NCBI RefSeq assembly: GCF_003050745.1
Contig: NZ_QAOF01000001.1
Coordinates: forward strand, 992,001 to 1,056,000
From: Sphingomonas sp. PP-CE-3G-477
Lineage (GTDB): Bacteria > Pseudomonadota > Alphaproteobacteria > Sphingomonadales > Sphingomonadaceae
Length of the DNA stretch: 64,000 nt
Direction of reading: 5' to 3'
Shown: piece by piece, positions 28,625 to 37,229 of the stretch
Position numbering within the stretch: the stretch's first letter is position 1
How the letters are laid out: each line of letters opens with the position of its first letter
Made by a program: the position numbers and the translations under genes
The notes under the pieces: generated by a model
Told to the model about the DNA's origin: nothing
The model's database searches: none
The model's input: the letters and a program-made list of their open reading frames with translations, nothing else

Positions 28625-28748
28625 ACGCCCATCGGTGCTTGCATGCAAGGCCGTTAAGTCCCGATAAACCCTGTGCTCTTATGATTAACGGGTGATTCGG
28701 CGATCGGATGCTGGATCGGCGTGACGCGGCTTTCGTGCGAGGGTTGAT

Positions 28749-29447
28749 ATGGCCAAATTGTTCTCCCGGTGCGTCGGCGCCTCGGTCGCGGTCTGCGCGA
28801 TGGTGTCAGCGATGCCGGTACGGGCGGAGACGCCGCGCGAGTTGCTGACGCAGGCCGGATTCGTCGACCGCGATCGCAGCATCGCGCTGGCGCGGATCGA
28901 CCGGGCGGCGGCAGCGGCGGGGCAGGCGCTGAGCCGCTCGCCGAACGATGCCGAGGCCGCGATCATGCAGGCGATGGCGAACGGGTATCGCGCGAAACTG
29001 CTGGGGAACCGGGGGCAGGCGATCGCCGCGCGAAAACAATATGAGGCGCTAGTGGTCCGCTATCCGCGCAATGCCGAGGCGCAGGCGGCGTTGGGCGCCT
29101 GGCATGTCGGCGTGATCGCGAAGCTCGGGCGGTTCGTCGGGCGTGCGGTGGCGGGGGCGCAGAAGGCGGTCGGGTTCGAGGCTTTGGATAAGTCGGTGGC
29201 GTTGGGTGGCAATCGCGCGATGTTTGCCGGGCTTGCCGGGCTGTTGCGGCTGGAGCTGGATCCGAACGATGCTCGGGGACGCGCGCTGGTCGAGACCGCG
29301 AGCAAGGCACCGACACCGACCGCGATCGACGGGTATGTGCGGAAAGCTGCGGTAGCGGTGCTCGTGCCGCTGCGCGCGGGTGATGCGAATGCGACGAAGG
29401 CCCTGGCGGACAAGTTGCTGCCGTTCGGGCAGTTCGCGACGGGGTGA
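28749..29447 (+). CDS. periplasmic TPR-like protein, unknown
   Basis: A 232-residue protein with a signal peptide (cut near MPVRAE) and Ala-rich helical pairs resembling tetratricopeptide repeats (residues 45-115: AAGQALSRSPNDAEAAIMQAMANGY..., KQYEALVVRYPRNAEAQAALGAWH). A GAGGG ribosome-binding site lies 7 bases before the ATG. No catalytic motif is visible. TPR proteins of this kind usually bind other envelope proteins; the partner is unknown. Confidence 0.78.
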   Translation: MAKLFSRCVGASVAVCAMVSAMPVRAETPRELLTQAGFVDRDRSIALARIDRAAAAAGQALSRSPNDAEAAIMQAMANGYRAKLLGNRGQAIAARKQYEALVVRYPRNAEAQAALGAWHVGVIAKLGRFVGRAVAGAQKAVGFEALDKSVALGGNRAMFAGLAGLLRLELDPNDARGRALVETASKAPTPTAIDGYVRKAAVAVLVPLRAGDANATKALADKLLPFGQFATG

Positions 29448-29470
29448 TCCCGGTTACGGTCTCACCGCTG

Positions 29471-29575
29471 TCATTCCCGCGGAGGCGGGAACCCATACTG
29501 GCTCGCGTATCGGTGTGATCACCGACACCTGAGATTATGGATCCCCGCCTGCTTGCGGATGACGGCGTGTTTGGC
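29471..29575. repeat. intergenic palindrome, family B, degenerate pair
   Basis: Contains TCATTCCCGCGGAGGCGGGAACCCA and, facing it, TGGATCCCCGCCTGCTTGCGGATGACGG. It lies between the convergent stops of the TPR-like gene and the aminopeptidase and may end transcription from both. Confidence 0.75.
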
Positions 29576-29586
29576 GTTCCCTTTAT

Positions 29587-30972
29587 TTAGCGCGAGTACC
29601 GCTTGGCCAACATCGCGAACGCGGCGCGGAGGGCATAGGCTTCGCCACCCTTCGGTCGCCCTGGTTTGGCGGACGGGCGCCATGCGAACACGTCGAGATG
29701 GGCCCACGCCGCGGTCTTCGGCACGAACCGACGCAGGAACAGCGCGGCGGTGATCGCACCAGCGAACCCGCCATCGGGTGCGTTGACCATGTCGGCGATG
29801 TCCGACTTCAGCATCTCGTCGTAACCGTTCCAGAGCGGCAGGCGCCACATCTGGTCGTTCTGCTCCAGCCCCGACGCGAGCAGGTCCGCCGCGAGCGCTT
29901 CGTCGTCGGTGAACATCGGCGGCAGGTCGGGACCGAGCGCAACGCGTGCCGCACCCGTCAGCGTCGCAAAGTCGAGGATCAGTTCGGGGTTGCTCTCGCC
30001 CGCCTTGGTCAGCGCGTCGCCGAGCACGAGGCGACCTTCCGCGTCGGTGTTGGTGTTCTCGACCGTCAGGCCCTTGCGCGTCGCGAGGACGTCGCCGGGG
30101 CGGAAGGCGTTGCCGGCGATGGAGTTCTCGACCGCGGGGATCAGGAGGTGGAGACGGACCGGGAGCTTGGCGGCCATCACGAGGCTCGCGAGCGCCAAGG
30201 CGTGTGCCGCGCCGCCCATGTCCTTCTTCATCAGCCGCATGCCGGCGGACGGCTTGATGTCGAGCCCGCCGGTGTCGAAGGTGACGCCCTTGCCGACCAG
30301 CGCGAGGCGGGGATGTGAAGGGTCGCCCCATTCGAGTTCGATCAGGCGGGGCGCGCGGTCCTTGCTCGCGGCCTGGCCGACCGCGTGGATCATCGGGTAG
30401 CCGGTCGCGAGCGCATCGCCGCGCGTGGTCGTGACGGTCGCGCCGTGGCGTTTGGCGAGCGTCTCGGCGGCGGCTTCGAGATCGGCGGGGCCCATGTCGG
30501 AGGCGCCGGTGTTGACGAGGTCGCGGACGAGCGCGGTAGCTTCGGCGAGGCGGATCGTCTCGTCGATGTGCGCGGCGTCTTCGGTCAGTAGCACGCGGGG
30601 GCCGGTCGCGTCGGGCTTCACGTAGCGGGTGAACTGGTGCTGGGCGAGCATCCAGCCGAGCCCGGCAGCGCCGACCTGACCCTCCGCGAGTCGGTATGTG
30701 CCCTCTGGTAGCGAGGCGCCGAGCGAGGCGATCCGCCACGGCGACGTCACCGCTTCGTTGCAGACCAGCAGCATCGACCAGTCGTCCGCTGTCTCGCTGG
30801 GCAGCACCGCACGGTCGCCGGCCTTGCCGGTCAGTCGGTGCGCGGCGATCGTCGTGCGGATGCGCTGCGACTGCTTGGCGAGCCAGCCTTCATAGCCGTC
30901 GGGGTGGACGACGTGGATCGTCCGTGCGGGCTGGCCGCGGTCGGGTTGGAGCATTGAGGCGAAGTCGGTCAT
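29587..30972 (-). CDS. M17 family leucyl aminopeptidase
   Basis: A 461-residue cytosolic aminopeptidase with two metal ions, releasing N-terminal residues from peptides. The catalytic half shows VGKGVTFDTGGLDIKPSAGM (metal Lys/Asp), MKKDMGGAAH and NTDAEGRLVLGDAL (Asp, Glu and catalytic Arg), plus LTGAARVALG and HLDVFAW. The N-terminal regulatory domain is short, so it is closer to PepB-like members than to E. coli PepA. Its ATG overlaps the stop of the upstream serine hydrolase gene (ATGA). Confidence 0.93.
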   Translation of the reverse strand: MTDFASMLQPDRGQPARTIHVVHPDGYEGWLAKQSQRIRTTIAAHRLTGKAGDRAVLPSETADDWSMLLVCNEAVTSPWRIASLGASLPEGTYRLAEGQVGAAGLGWMLAQHQFTRYVKPDATGPRVLLTEDAAHIDETIRLAEATALVRDLVNTGASDMGPADLEAAAETLAKRHGATVTTTRGDALATGYPMIHAVGQAASKDRAPRLIELEWGDPSHPRLALVGKGVTFDTGGLDIKPSAGMRLMKKDMGGAAHALALASLVMAAKLPVRLHLLIPAVENSIAGNAFRPGDVLATRKGLTVENTNTDAEGRLVLGDALTKAGESNPELILDFATLTGAARVALGPDLPPMFTDDEALAADLLASGLEQNDQMWRLPLWNGYDEMLKSDIADMVNAPDGGFAGAITAALFLRRFVPKTAAWAHLDVFAWRPSAKPGRPKGGEAYALRAAFAMLAKRYSR

Positions 30973-32360
30973 TGTGTGGGCGCCACCAAAAGTTGTTCGT
31001 ATCGGCCGTTCGCGCCGGGTTCGGCATAGGTGCTGAGCGAGAGCGTGCGGTCGGGATAGGTGATGCGGTAGGTGCGGTTGACGAAGCCGCCGCGCAAGCG
31101 GGTCTTGCCGGTTTGTACGAATGCGGTGGGCTCGCCGAGTGCGCTCAGACTCGTCTTGTAGTCGGCGAGCGCGACCGGCTTGAAGTAAAAGTTAGCGTCC
31201 TCGGTTAGGCCTTTGCGGTCGAGCGTGCCGGTGCGGAGTTGGTCGTAGACGGCGCGGGCTCGGGTGAGTGCGGCGGTATCTTCGGCATTGGCGGGTGCGG
31301 GCGGCAGGACGATTTTGGCCACGCCCGCGGCGATGCGGCCCGTTGCGTCGCTGAACCAGCTGTTGGTGAGGACGACGATTGCTGCCTTTTCGTCGGGATA
31401 GACGGTGTTCTCGGACAGGAAGCCGACCGCTTCACCGCTGTGCTCGACATAGCGGCGGCCCTTCGTGCTGCCGGTGAAGACGCCAAGGCCGTAGCCGTTG
31501 CTGCTGCCGTCGGCGAGCTTGACCGGGGTTTCTTGTGCGGCCCAGTCGTCGGCCGGCAGCGTGGTGCGGTTGAGTCGTGCGACATCCCATTTGGCGAGGT
31601 CTTCCGCGCTCATCGAGAGTTCGCCGGCGGCGTAGAGCCAGCCATCCGCGCTGGGCGTCTCAGGGCGGACCGGGCCTAGCGCGAAGCGGCCATAGCCTTG
31701 GGGGAAGGCCTTGCCGATCGCCTTGTCCTGATCGAGCGCGCGGATGTCGAGCGGCTTGAAGATGCGTTGTTGGAGGAAGCTCAGCAACGGTTGGCGCGTG
31801 ACCTTCTCGACGATGAGTCCGGCGACGACGTAGCCGGTGTTGGAATATTGCCACTGCGTGCCGGGGGCGAAATCGAGCGGCTTCTTGGCCCAGCGATCGA
31901 CGATCTGCTGCGGCGTGACGGGGTTGGCCATCGCCGCGAAGCTGTAGTCCTGCGGCCAGTAATCCTGGAGGCCGGACGTGTGGCTGAGCAGCTGGCGGAT
32001 CGTGATGCGCTCGCCGTCGGTGATGCCGGGGATGTATTTGGCGACGGTGTCGTCGAGGCTGAGCTTGCCTTCGTCCTCGAGCAGCAGGATCGCGGCGGCG
32101 GTGAACTGCTTGGAGATCGAGGCGATCTGGTAGGGGAGTTTGGGGTCTGCCTTGGCGATCGCCTCGGACGGTTTTCCGTACGCCTTGGCGAACACGATCC
32201 GGCCGCCGCGGACTACCGCGATCGAGGCGGACGGCACGCCGGTATCGCCGAGCGCGCCGGTGACCAGCGTGTCGATCTGCGCGGTTTCGGCGGGGGTGAG
32301 CGACTGCGCAATGGCGGGGGCCGGTAGCAGCGCGGCGACGGCGAGGAGGCGGAGGATCAT
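30969..32360 (-). CDS. serine hydrolase, class C beta-lactamase-related
   Basis: A 463-residue secreted enzyme with a signal peptide (MILRLLAVAALLPAPAIAQ). The penicillin-binding/class C fold motifs are visible: SISKQF (SxxK nucleophile), YSNTGY (YxN) and HSGEAVGF (KTG equivalent). A C-terminal extra domain of about 110 residues follows. Proteins of this type include esterases and D-amino-peptidases, and resistance to beta-lactams should not be assumed. It is translationally coupled to the downstream aminopeptidase, which hints at peptide turnover. Confidence 0.88.
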   Translation of the reverse strand: MILRLLAVAALLPAPAIAQSLTPAETAQIDTLVTGALGDTGVPSASIAVVRGGRIVFAKAYGKPSEAIAKADPKLPYQIASISKQFTAAAILLLEDEGKLSLDDTVAKYIPGITDGERITIRQLLSHTSGLQDYWPQDYSFAAMANPVTPQQIVDRWAKKPLDFAPGTQWQYSNTGYVVAGLIVEKVTRQPLLSFLQQRIFKPLDIRALDQDKAIGKAFPQGYGRFALGPVRPETPSADGWLYAAGELSMSAEDLAKWDVARLNRTTLPADDWAAQETPVKLADGSSNGYGLGVFTGSTKGRRYVEHSGEAVGFLSENTVYPDEKAAIVVLTNSWFSDATGRIAAGVAKIVLPPAPANAEDTAALTRARAVYDQLRTGTLDRKGLTEDANFYFKPVALADYKTSLSALGEPTAFVQTGKTRLRGGFVNRTYRITYPDRTLSLSTYAEPGANGRYEQLLVAPTQ

Positions 32361-32525
32361 GGCGTGCAACGAAGCAGAACCGGCCCGCGCGCGCAACGCC
32401 CGCGATTTTAATTCCGCGGCGGTTGAAGGGGTTAGGCTAGGGCAGAATTGTTGACGGAACTGGGCGTGTTACAGCCACGTTTCACCTCGTGCCGGGAGGC
32501 CAATACTCTCCAAGGGGACACAACC

Positions 32526-32672
32526 ATGCTGTATACCATCGCCGTCATCCTGCTGATCCTCTGGCTGGCAGGTTTCGCCTTCCATGTCGCAGGCGGACTG
32601 ATCCACATCCTGCTGGTGATCGCGGTCATCGTCGTTCTGGTGAAGCTGTTCACCGGGCGCAACGTGGTCTGA
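32526..32672 (+). CDS. lmo0937-type mini membrane protein
   Basis: A 48-residue protein with two hydrophobic helices and a conserved middle: MLYTIAVILLILWLAG, FHVAGGLIHILLVIAVIVVL. It resembles the lmo0937/DUF5670 family, often linked to stress in other bacteria. An AAGGGGA ribosome-binding site precedes the ATG. The longer open frame that starts at 32448 is not supported. Confidence 0.82.
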   Translation: MLYTIAVILLILWLAGFAFHVAGGLIHILLVIAVIVVLVKLFTGRNVV

Positions 32673-32677
32673 CGACT

Positions 32678-32757
32678 GTTCTCCTGCGGACGCAGGAGCC
32701 CAGGGTTACGGGCGATATCGCTTGTTATCCTGGGCTCCCGCTTTCGCGGGAGAACGG
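32678..32757. repeat. intergenic palindrome, family B
   Basis: Facing arms GTTCTCCTGCGGACGCAGGAGCCC and GGGCTCCCGCTTTCGCGGGAGAAC. They lie between the convergent lmo0937-type gene and rimO. Confidence 0.8.
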
Positions 32758-34113
32758 TTAGGCGACGGGGACGCCGTAGAGGTCGTGATCGTCGGCGTCC
32801 TCGATCGTGACCGGGACGATGTCGCCGACCGTCAAATGGCCGGCATCGCGGAGGAAGACTTCGCCGTCGATCTCTGGCGCATCCGCCTTTGAGCGGCCAG
32901 TTGCGCCTTCCTCGTCGACTACATCGATGATCACGTCGAGGGTGCGGCCGATCTTGGCCTGCAACTTGGCTGCGGAGATTGCCGCTGTCTTTTCCATGAT
33001 GCGGGCGTAACGCTCTTCCTTGAGCTCTTCGGGCACGTGATCGGGGAGCAGGTTCGCCGCCGCCCCCTCGACCGGCTCGAAGCGGAACGCGCCGACGCGG
33101 TCGAGTTGCGCTTCGTCGAGCCAGTCGAGCAGATACTGAAAATCCTCCTCGGTCTCGCCGGGGAAGCCGACGACGAAGGTCGAGCGGATCGTGATGTCGG
33201 GCGCGATCGTGCGCCAGTTGTGGATGCGCTGGAGCACTTTCGCATCGTTGCCGGGGCGCTTCATGCGGCGCAGCACCGACGGCGCGGCGTGCTGGAACGG
33301 GATGTCGAGATACGGCAGCACGAGGCCTTCCGCCATCAGCGGGATGACGTGGTCGACGTGCGGGTACGGGTAGACGTAGTGGAGGCGGACCCACGGTGCG
33401 ATTCTGCCGAGCTCGCGCGAGAGGTCGGTCATGTGCGCGCGGACGTCTCGGGCTTCGTTGCGGGACATCGGGCCACCGGTCTTAACCGGCCAGCTGGCGT
33501 GGCGCAGGTCCACGCCGTACGCCGAGGTGTCCTGGCTGATGACCAGCAGTTCCTTGGTGCCGGCTTCGACGAGCTTCTCCGCCTCGCGCAGGATCGCGTC
33601 GGGGCGGCGGCTGACGAGGTCGCCGCGCAAGCTTGGGATGATGCAGAACGAGCAGCGGTGGTTGCAGCCCTCGGAGATCTTCAGATAGCTGTAGTGGCGC
33701 GGGGTCAGCTTCAGGCCGGCGTCGGGGATCAGGTTGAGGAATGCCGAGGGCGGCATCGGCGCAGCTGCGTGGACCGCGCCGACGACCTGCTCGTATTCGT
33801 GCGCACCGGTGATCGCGAGAACCTGCGGGAAGCGTGCGCGGATCGCGTCGGCTTCCTTGCCCATGCAGCCGGTGACGATGACGCGGCCGTTCTCGGCAAT
33901 CGCCTCGCCGATCGCCTCGAGGCTTTCCTCCTTGGCGGAATCTAGGAAGCCGCAGGTGTTGACCAGGACGATGTCGGCGCCGGCATAGTCCGGCGACATC
34001 TGGTAGCCGTCGCCGCGGAGCTGGGTGAGAATCCGCTCGCTGTCGACGAGGTTCTTCGGACAGCCGAGCGAGACCATGCCGATCTTCGGCGGGGAGGGGA
34101 GTGTTGTTGCCAT
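32758..34113 (-). CDS. rimO: ribosomal protein S12 methylthiotransferase
   Basis: Radical-SAM enzyme that adds a methylthio group to Asp of ribosomal protein S12. The 451-residue protein has the N-terminal UPF0004 cluster cysteines ([34 protein letters not shown]), the radical SAM motif CNHRCSFC in [19 protein letters not shown], and a C-terminal TRAM domain. The start at 34113 ([12 protein letters not shown]) is set by family length. Confidence 0.95.
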   Translation of the reverse strand: MATTLPSPPKIGMVSLGCPKNLVDSERILTQLRGDGYQMSPDYAGADIVLVNTCGFLDSAKEESLEAIGEAIAENGRVIVTGCMGKEADAIRARFPQVLAITGAHEYEQVVGAVHAAAPMPPSAFLNLIPDAGLKLTPRHYSYLKISEGCNHRCSFCIIPSLRGDLVSRRPDAILREAEKLVEAGTKELLVISQDTSAYGVDLRHASWPVKTGGPMSRNEARDVRAHMTDLSRELGRIAPWVRLHYVYPYPHVDHVIPLMAEGLVLPYLDIPFQHAAPSVLRRMKRPGNDAKVLQRIHNWRTIAPDITIRSTFVVGFPGETEEDFQYLLDWLDEAQLDRVGAFRFEPVEGAAANLLPDHVPEELKEERYARIMEKTAAISAAKLQAKIGRTLDVIIDVVDEEGATGRSKADAPEIDGEVFLRDAGHLTVGDIVPVTIEDADDHDLYGVPVA

Positions 34114-34207
34114 GAAGCCCGCGCACATAGGCGCTAAGTTCGGTTTTTTCTAGGCGGGGGGAATCTCATCCTGCATGGGTGAGGAGATTGCGCGGGAAGG
34201 AACCGAT

Positions 34208-35350
34208 ATGCTGGCGATTGGACTGATGTCGGGGACGTCGCTCGACGGGATCGATGCCGCGTTGATCGAGACCGACGGCGAGGCGTTCGTGCGGCCGATC
34301 GCGTTTCGCGGCGAGCCGTATTCGGATGCGGCGCGGGCGCAGCTGGCGGAGGCGACGCGGATGGCGCTGACGTTCGACAAGCCGCGCGCCAGTCCGCCGG
34401 TGGTCGCGGCTGGGGAGCTGATCACGCGCGCACACGTGTTCGCGGTGCACAAGTTGCTGGCGGATGCGGGGGTTGCGGCGGCGGAGGTCGACGTGATCGG
34501 CTTTCACGGGCAGACGATCGCGCATCGGCCGGATCGGCGTTGGACGTGGCAGATCGGCGACGGGGCGGCGGTGGCGCGGGCCACCGGGATCACGACGGTG
34601 TCGGATTTTCGGTCTGCGGATGTGGCGGCCGGCGGGCAGGGCGCGCCGTTGCTGCCGGTGTATCATGCGGCATTGGCGGCGGGGCTCGAGGGGCCGGTCG
34701 CGGTGCTGAACCTTGGTGGGGTGGGGAACATCACCTTCATTCCTGGTGGGCGGGACATGCACGATTCGCGCGAGATGTCGCCGGAGCGCGCGCAGATGAC
34801 GGACCGCGATGGGCTGGTGGCGTTCGATACCGGGCCGGCGAACGGACTGATCGATAGCTGGGTCGAGGCGGAGACGGGTGCCCGGTATGATGCCGGGGGA
34901 GCGTTGGCGGCGTCCGGGCGAGTGGACGAAACGGTGCTGACGGCGATGCTCGATCACCCGTTTTTCGATGCGCCTCCGCCGAAGTCCTTGGACCGGAATG
35001 ATTTTACGATCCAGCCGGCTCGGGGGTTGTCGGCGGCCGATGGGGCGGCGACTCTGACGGCGTTTACGGCCGCTACCGTGGCTGAGGCTTTGCGGCATTT
35101 GCCGGCTCGGCCGGTTCGGTTGCTGGTGGCGGGGGGGGGTCGGCATAATCCGACGATGCTGGCGATGATTGCGGAGCGGACCGGGTTGGTGGTCGAGCCT
35201 ACCGATGTGCTCGGGTGGAACGGCGATGCGCTGGAGGCCGAGGGGTTCGCGTATATGGCGGTTCGGACGTTGAAGGGGCTGGCGATCAGTTTTCCGGGGA
35301 CGACTGGGGTTCCGGTGGCGATGGGTGGTGGGGTTGTGGATCGGGTTTAG
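34208..35350 (+). CDS. anmK: anhydro-N-acetylmuramic acid kinase
   Basis: Opens and phosphorylates 1,6-anhydro-MurNAc in cell-wall recycling. The 380-residue protein has GLMSGTSLDGIDAAL (ATP phosphate loop), GFHGQTIAHRP, NLGGVGNIT and FDTGPANGLIDSW. A GGAAGGA motif about 8 bases before the ATG at 34208 sets the start. It is divergent from rimO. No murQ or nag genes are next to it. Confidence 0.95.
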   Translation: MLAIGLMSGTSLDGIDAALIETDGEAFVRPIAFRGEPYSDAARAQLAEATRMALTFDKPRASPPVVAAGELITRAHVFAVHKLLADAGVAAAEVDVIGFHGQTIAHRPDRRWTWQIGDGAAVARATGITTVSDFRSADVAAGGQGAPLLPVYHAALAAGLEGPVAVLNLGGVGNITFIPGGRDMHDSREMSPERAQMTDRDGLVAFDTGPANGLIDSWVEAETGARYDAGGALAASGRVDETVLTAMLDHPFFDAPPPKSLDRNDFTIQPARGLSAADGAATLTAFTAATVAEALRHLPARPVRLLVAGGGRHNPTMLAMIAERTGLVVEPTDVLGWNGDALEAEGFAYMAVRTLKGLAISFPGTTGVPVAMGGGVVDRV

Positions 35351-35367
35351 TTTGCCGGCCAACGTGT

Positions 35368-35432
35368 AAAAGCTTGTTCTCCCGCGAAGGCGGGAGCCCA
35401 GTATGGGCTCCCGCCTTCGCGGGAGAACAAGG
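35368..35432. repeat. intergenic palindrome, family B
   Basis: CTTGTTCTCCCGCGAAGGCG ... and its mirror CGCCTTCGCGGGAGAACAAG around a short centre CCCAGTATGGG. This is a near-perfect long hairpin after anmK. Confidence 0.88.
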
Positions 35433-35490
35433 GGGTGAGGGTGGCGCTCGCATTACTCGCACACGCCCCGCGATAACCGCACTCTACTTT

Positions 35491-35603
35491 CTACCACCCC
35501 GGCGGAGGCCGGGGCCCAATTGGAAAGGTTGCAGTGACGAAGCGCCCGCTCAGTTGGGGACGTCCCCCAATTGGGCCCCGGCCTTCGCCGGGGTGGTGCA
35601 CCG
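35491..35603. repeat. intergenic palindrome, family C (facing pair)
   Basis: CCACCCCGGCGGAGGCCGGG faces CCCGGCCTTCGCCGGGGTGG across about 50 bases; the inner flanks GCCCAATTGGAAAGGT and ACGTCCCCCAATTGGGC also pair in part. It lies at the 3' end of the Lys/Pro-rich protein gene. Confidence 0.85.
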
Positions 35604-35622
35604 GACTAGGTGCACCAAGCTA

Positions 35623-35949
35623 TCAGTGCGGCTTCTTTGCCTTGGCCGGCTTCTTCGGCTCGGGCTTCTTTGGCGGAGTCTTCTTCTCCGCCGCATCCTT
35701 AGCGCGCAACGCAGGTGCCGCGATCGCCGCTGCAATACCCGCGATCACCGTCGCACCAACCGCGATAGCCGTCTTCGGGTGCGACTTCACCGCGTCCGTC
35801 GCCGTCGCGAGCCCAGCCTTTGCCGCGTCGGTCGCGTCCTCGACCCAGTCGCTGGTCGCCGCGGTCTTCTTCGCGTCGGGCTTTGGCTTGTGGTCGTCGT
35901 CGTGATGGACCTTGGCGTGCGGCATGGCGGAGTTGGGGATCGACGACAT
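35623..35949 (-). CDS. Lys/Pro/Ala-rich membrane-anchored protein, unknown
   Basis: A 108-residue protein with a polar His/Asp/Lys-rich N-terminus, an Ala-rich amphipathic stretch (WVEDATDAAKAGLATATDAVKSH), one hydrophobic helix (AIAVGATVIAGIAAAIAAPAL) and a very basic Pro/Lys tail (KKTPPKKPEPKKPAKAKK). The middle resembles YqjD/ElaB-like ribosome-associated membrane proteins in composition only. An AAGGAC motif precedes the ATG. No homolog is named with confidence. Confidence 0.68.
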   Translation of the reverse strand: MSSIPNSAMPHAKVHHDDDHKPKPDAKKTAATSDWVEDATDAAKAGLATATDAVKSHPKTAIAVGATVIAGIAAAIAAPALRAKDAAEKKTPPKKPEPKKPAKAKKPH

Positions 35950-36038
35950 AGGGCTTGTCCTTCGGTAGGGGATGATGCCCGATAAACCGATCGCGTCCGT
36001 GACGGTTCCGTTACGGTCAGCCGCTTACCGCGCCGAAG

Positions 36039-37217
36039 TCACCGTTTGCGCGTCAACTCGCGCATCGCGTCGTCGAGCCCGGCGAGGCTCAGCGGGTACA
36101 TCCGGTCGGTCATCAGTTCGCGGATGATCCGGACCGACTGCGAATAGCCCCATTGCGCTTCGGGCACCGGGTTGAGCCATGCCGCCGCCGGATAGGTGTT
36201 GGTCAGCCGCTGCATCCACACCGCGCCCGGCTCCTCGTTGAAATGCTCGACCGAGCCGCCGGGGTGGGTGATCTCGTACGGGCTCATCGACGCGTCGCCG
36301 ACGAAGATCAGCTTGTAGTCGTGGCCGTATTTGTGGAGCAGATCCCACATCGGCGTGCGCTCGGCAAAGCGGCGCGTATTGTCCTTCCACACGCCTTCAT
36401 AAGGGCAGTTGTGGAAGTAGAAGAATTCGAGGTTCTTGAACTCGGTGGTCGCGGCCGAGAACAGCTCCTCGCAGAGCTTGACGAACGGGTCCATCGAGCC
36501 GCCGACGTCCAGGAACAGCAGCAGCTTCACCGCATTGCGGCGTTCGGCGCGCATGACGATGTCGAGATAACCTTGCCGCGCGGTGCCGGCGATCGTGCCG
36601 TCGATGTCGAGTTCGTCGGCGGCACCGTCGCGCGCGAAGCGGCGCAGGCGGCGCAGTGCGACCTTGATGTTGCGGGTGCCGAGTTCCTTGGTGTTGTCGA
36701 GGTTGCGGAACTCGCGCTGGTCCCAGACTTTCAGCGCGCGCTTGTGCGTGCTTTCGCCGCCGATGCGGACGCCCTCGGGGTTGTAGCCGCCGTTGCCATA
36801 CGGGCTCGTGCCGCCAGTGCCGACCCATTTGTTACCGCCCTGGTGGCGTTCCTTCTGCTCCTCAAGGCGTTTCTTGAGCGTCTCCATGATCTCGTCCCAC
36901 GAGCCGAGCGACTTGATCGCCGCCATTTCTTCGGGGGTCAGGAATTTCTCGGCGACCGCCTTCAGCCAGTCCTCGGGCACATCGCCGGCGGGCGTGCCGT
37001 AGCTGGTGGCGAGGCCGCGGAAGACCTTGGCGAAGACCTGGTCGAACTTGTCGAGCAGCCCCTCGTCCTTCACGTACACCGCGCGGGAGAGGTAGTAGAA
37101 ATCCTCAGGGGTCCGCTCGATCACCTCGGCGTCGAGCGCCTCGAGCAGGATGAGGTGCTCCTTGAGGCTGGCGGGGATGCCGGCGCTGCGGAGTTCGTCG
37201 AGGAAGTTCAGGAACAT
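36039..37217 (-). CDS. CoxE-type VWA domain protein
   Basis: A 392-residue protein of the VWA-containing CoxE-like family. These proteins usually partner a MoxR AAA+ ATPase to assemble or activate a target enzyme. The N-terminal half is helical (FLDELRSAGIPASLKEHLILLEALD...), followed by a Gly-rich linker (TGGTSPYGNGGYNPEG) and the VWA domain starting KLLLFLDVGGSMDPFV. The metal site reads D-V-G-G-S rather than the standard D-x-S-x-S. It follows the CocE-type gene by 12 bases. The matching MoxR gene lies 2.7 kb upstream on the same strand. Confidence 0.88.
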   Translation of the reverse strand: MFLNFLDELRSAGIPASLKEHLILLEALDAEVIERTPEDFYYLSRAVYVKDEGLLDKFDQVFAKVFRGLATSYGTPAGDVPEDWLKAVAEKFLTPEEMAAIKSLGSWDEIMETLKKRLEEQKERHQGGNKWVGTGGTSPYGNGGYNPEGVRIGGESTHKRALKVWDQREFRNLDNTKELGTRNIKVALRRLRRFARDGAADELDIDGTIAGTARQGYLDIVMRAERRNAVKLLLFLDVGGSMDPFVKLCEELFSAATTEFKNLEFFYFHNCPYEGVWKDNTRRFAERTPMWDLLHKYGHDYKLIFVGDASMSPYEITHPGGSVEHFNEEPGAVWMQRLTNTYPAAAWLNPVPEAQWGYSQSVRIIRELMTDRMYPLSLAGLDDAMRELTRKR

Positions 37218-37229
37218 GGGGTCACTCCG

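Noticed and set aside
30969..32360. Antibiotic-resistance beta-lactamase
   Set aside because: It has class C-like motifs, but the long extra C-terminal domain and the coupling to an aminopeptidase fit a general serine hydrolase. Resistance cannot be claimed.
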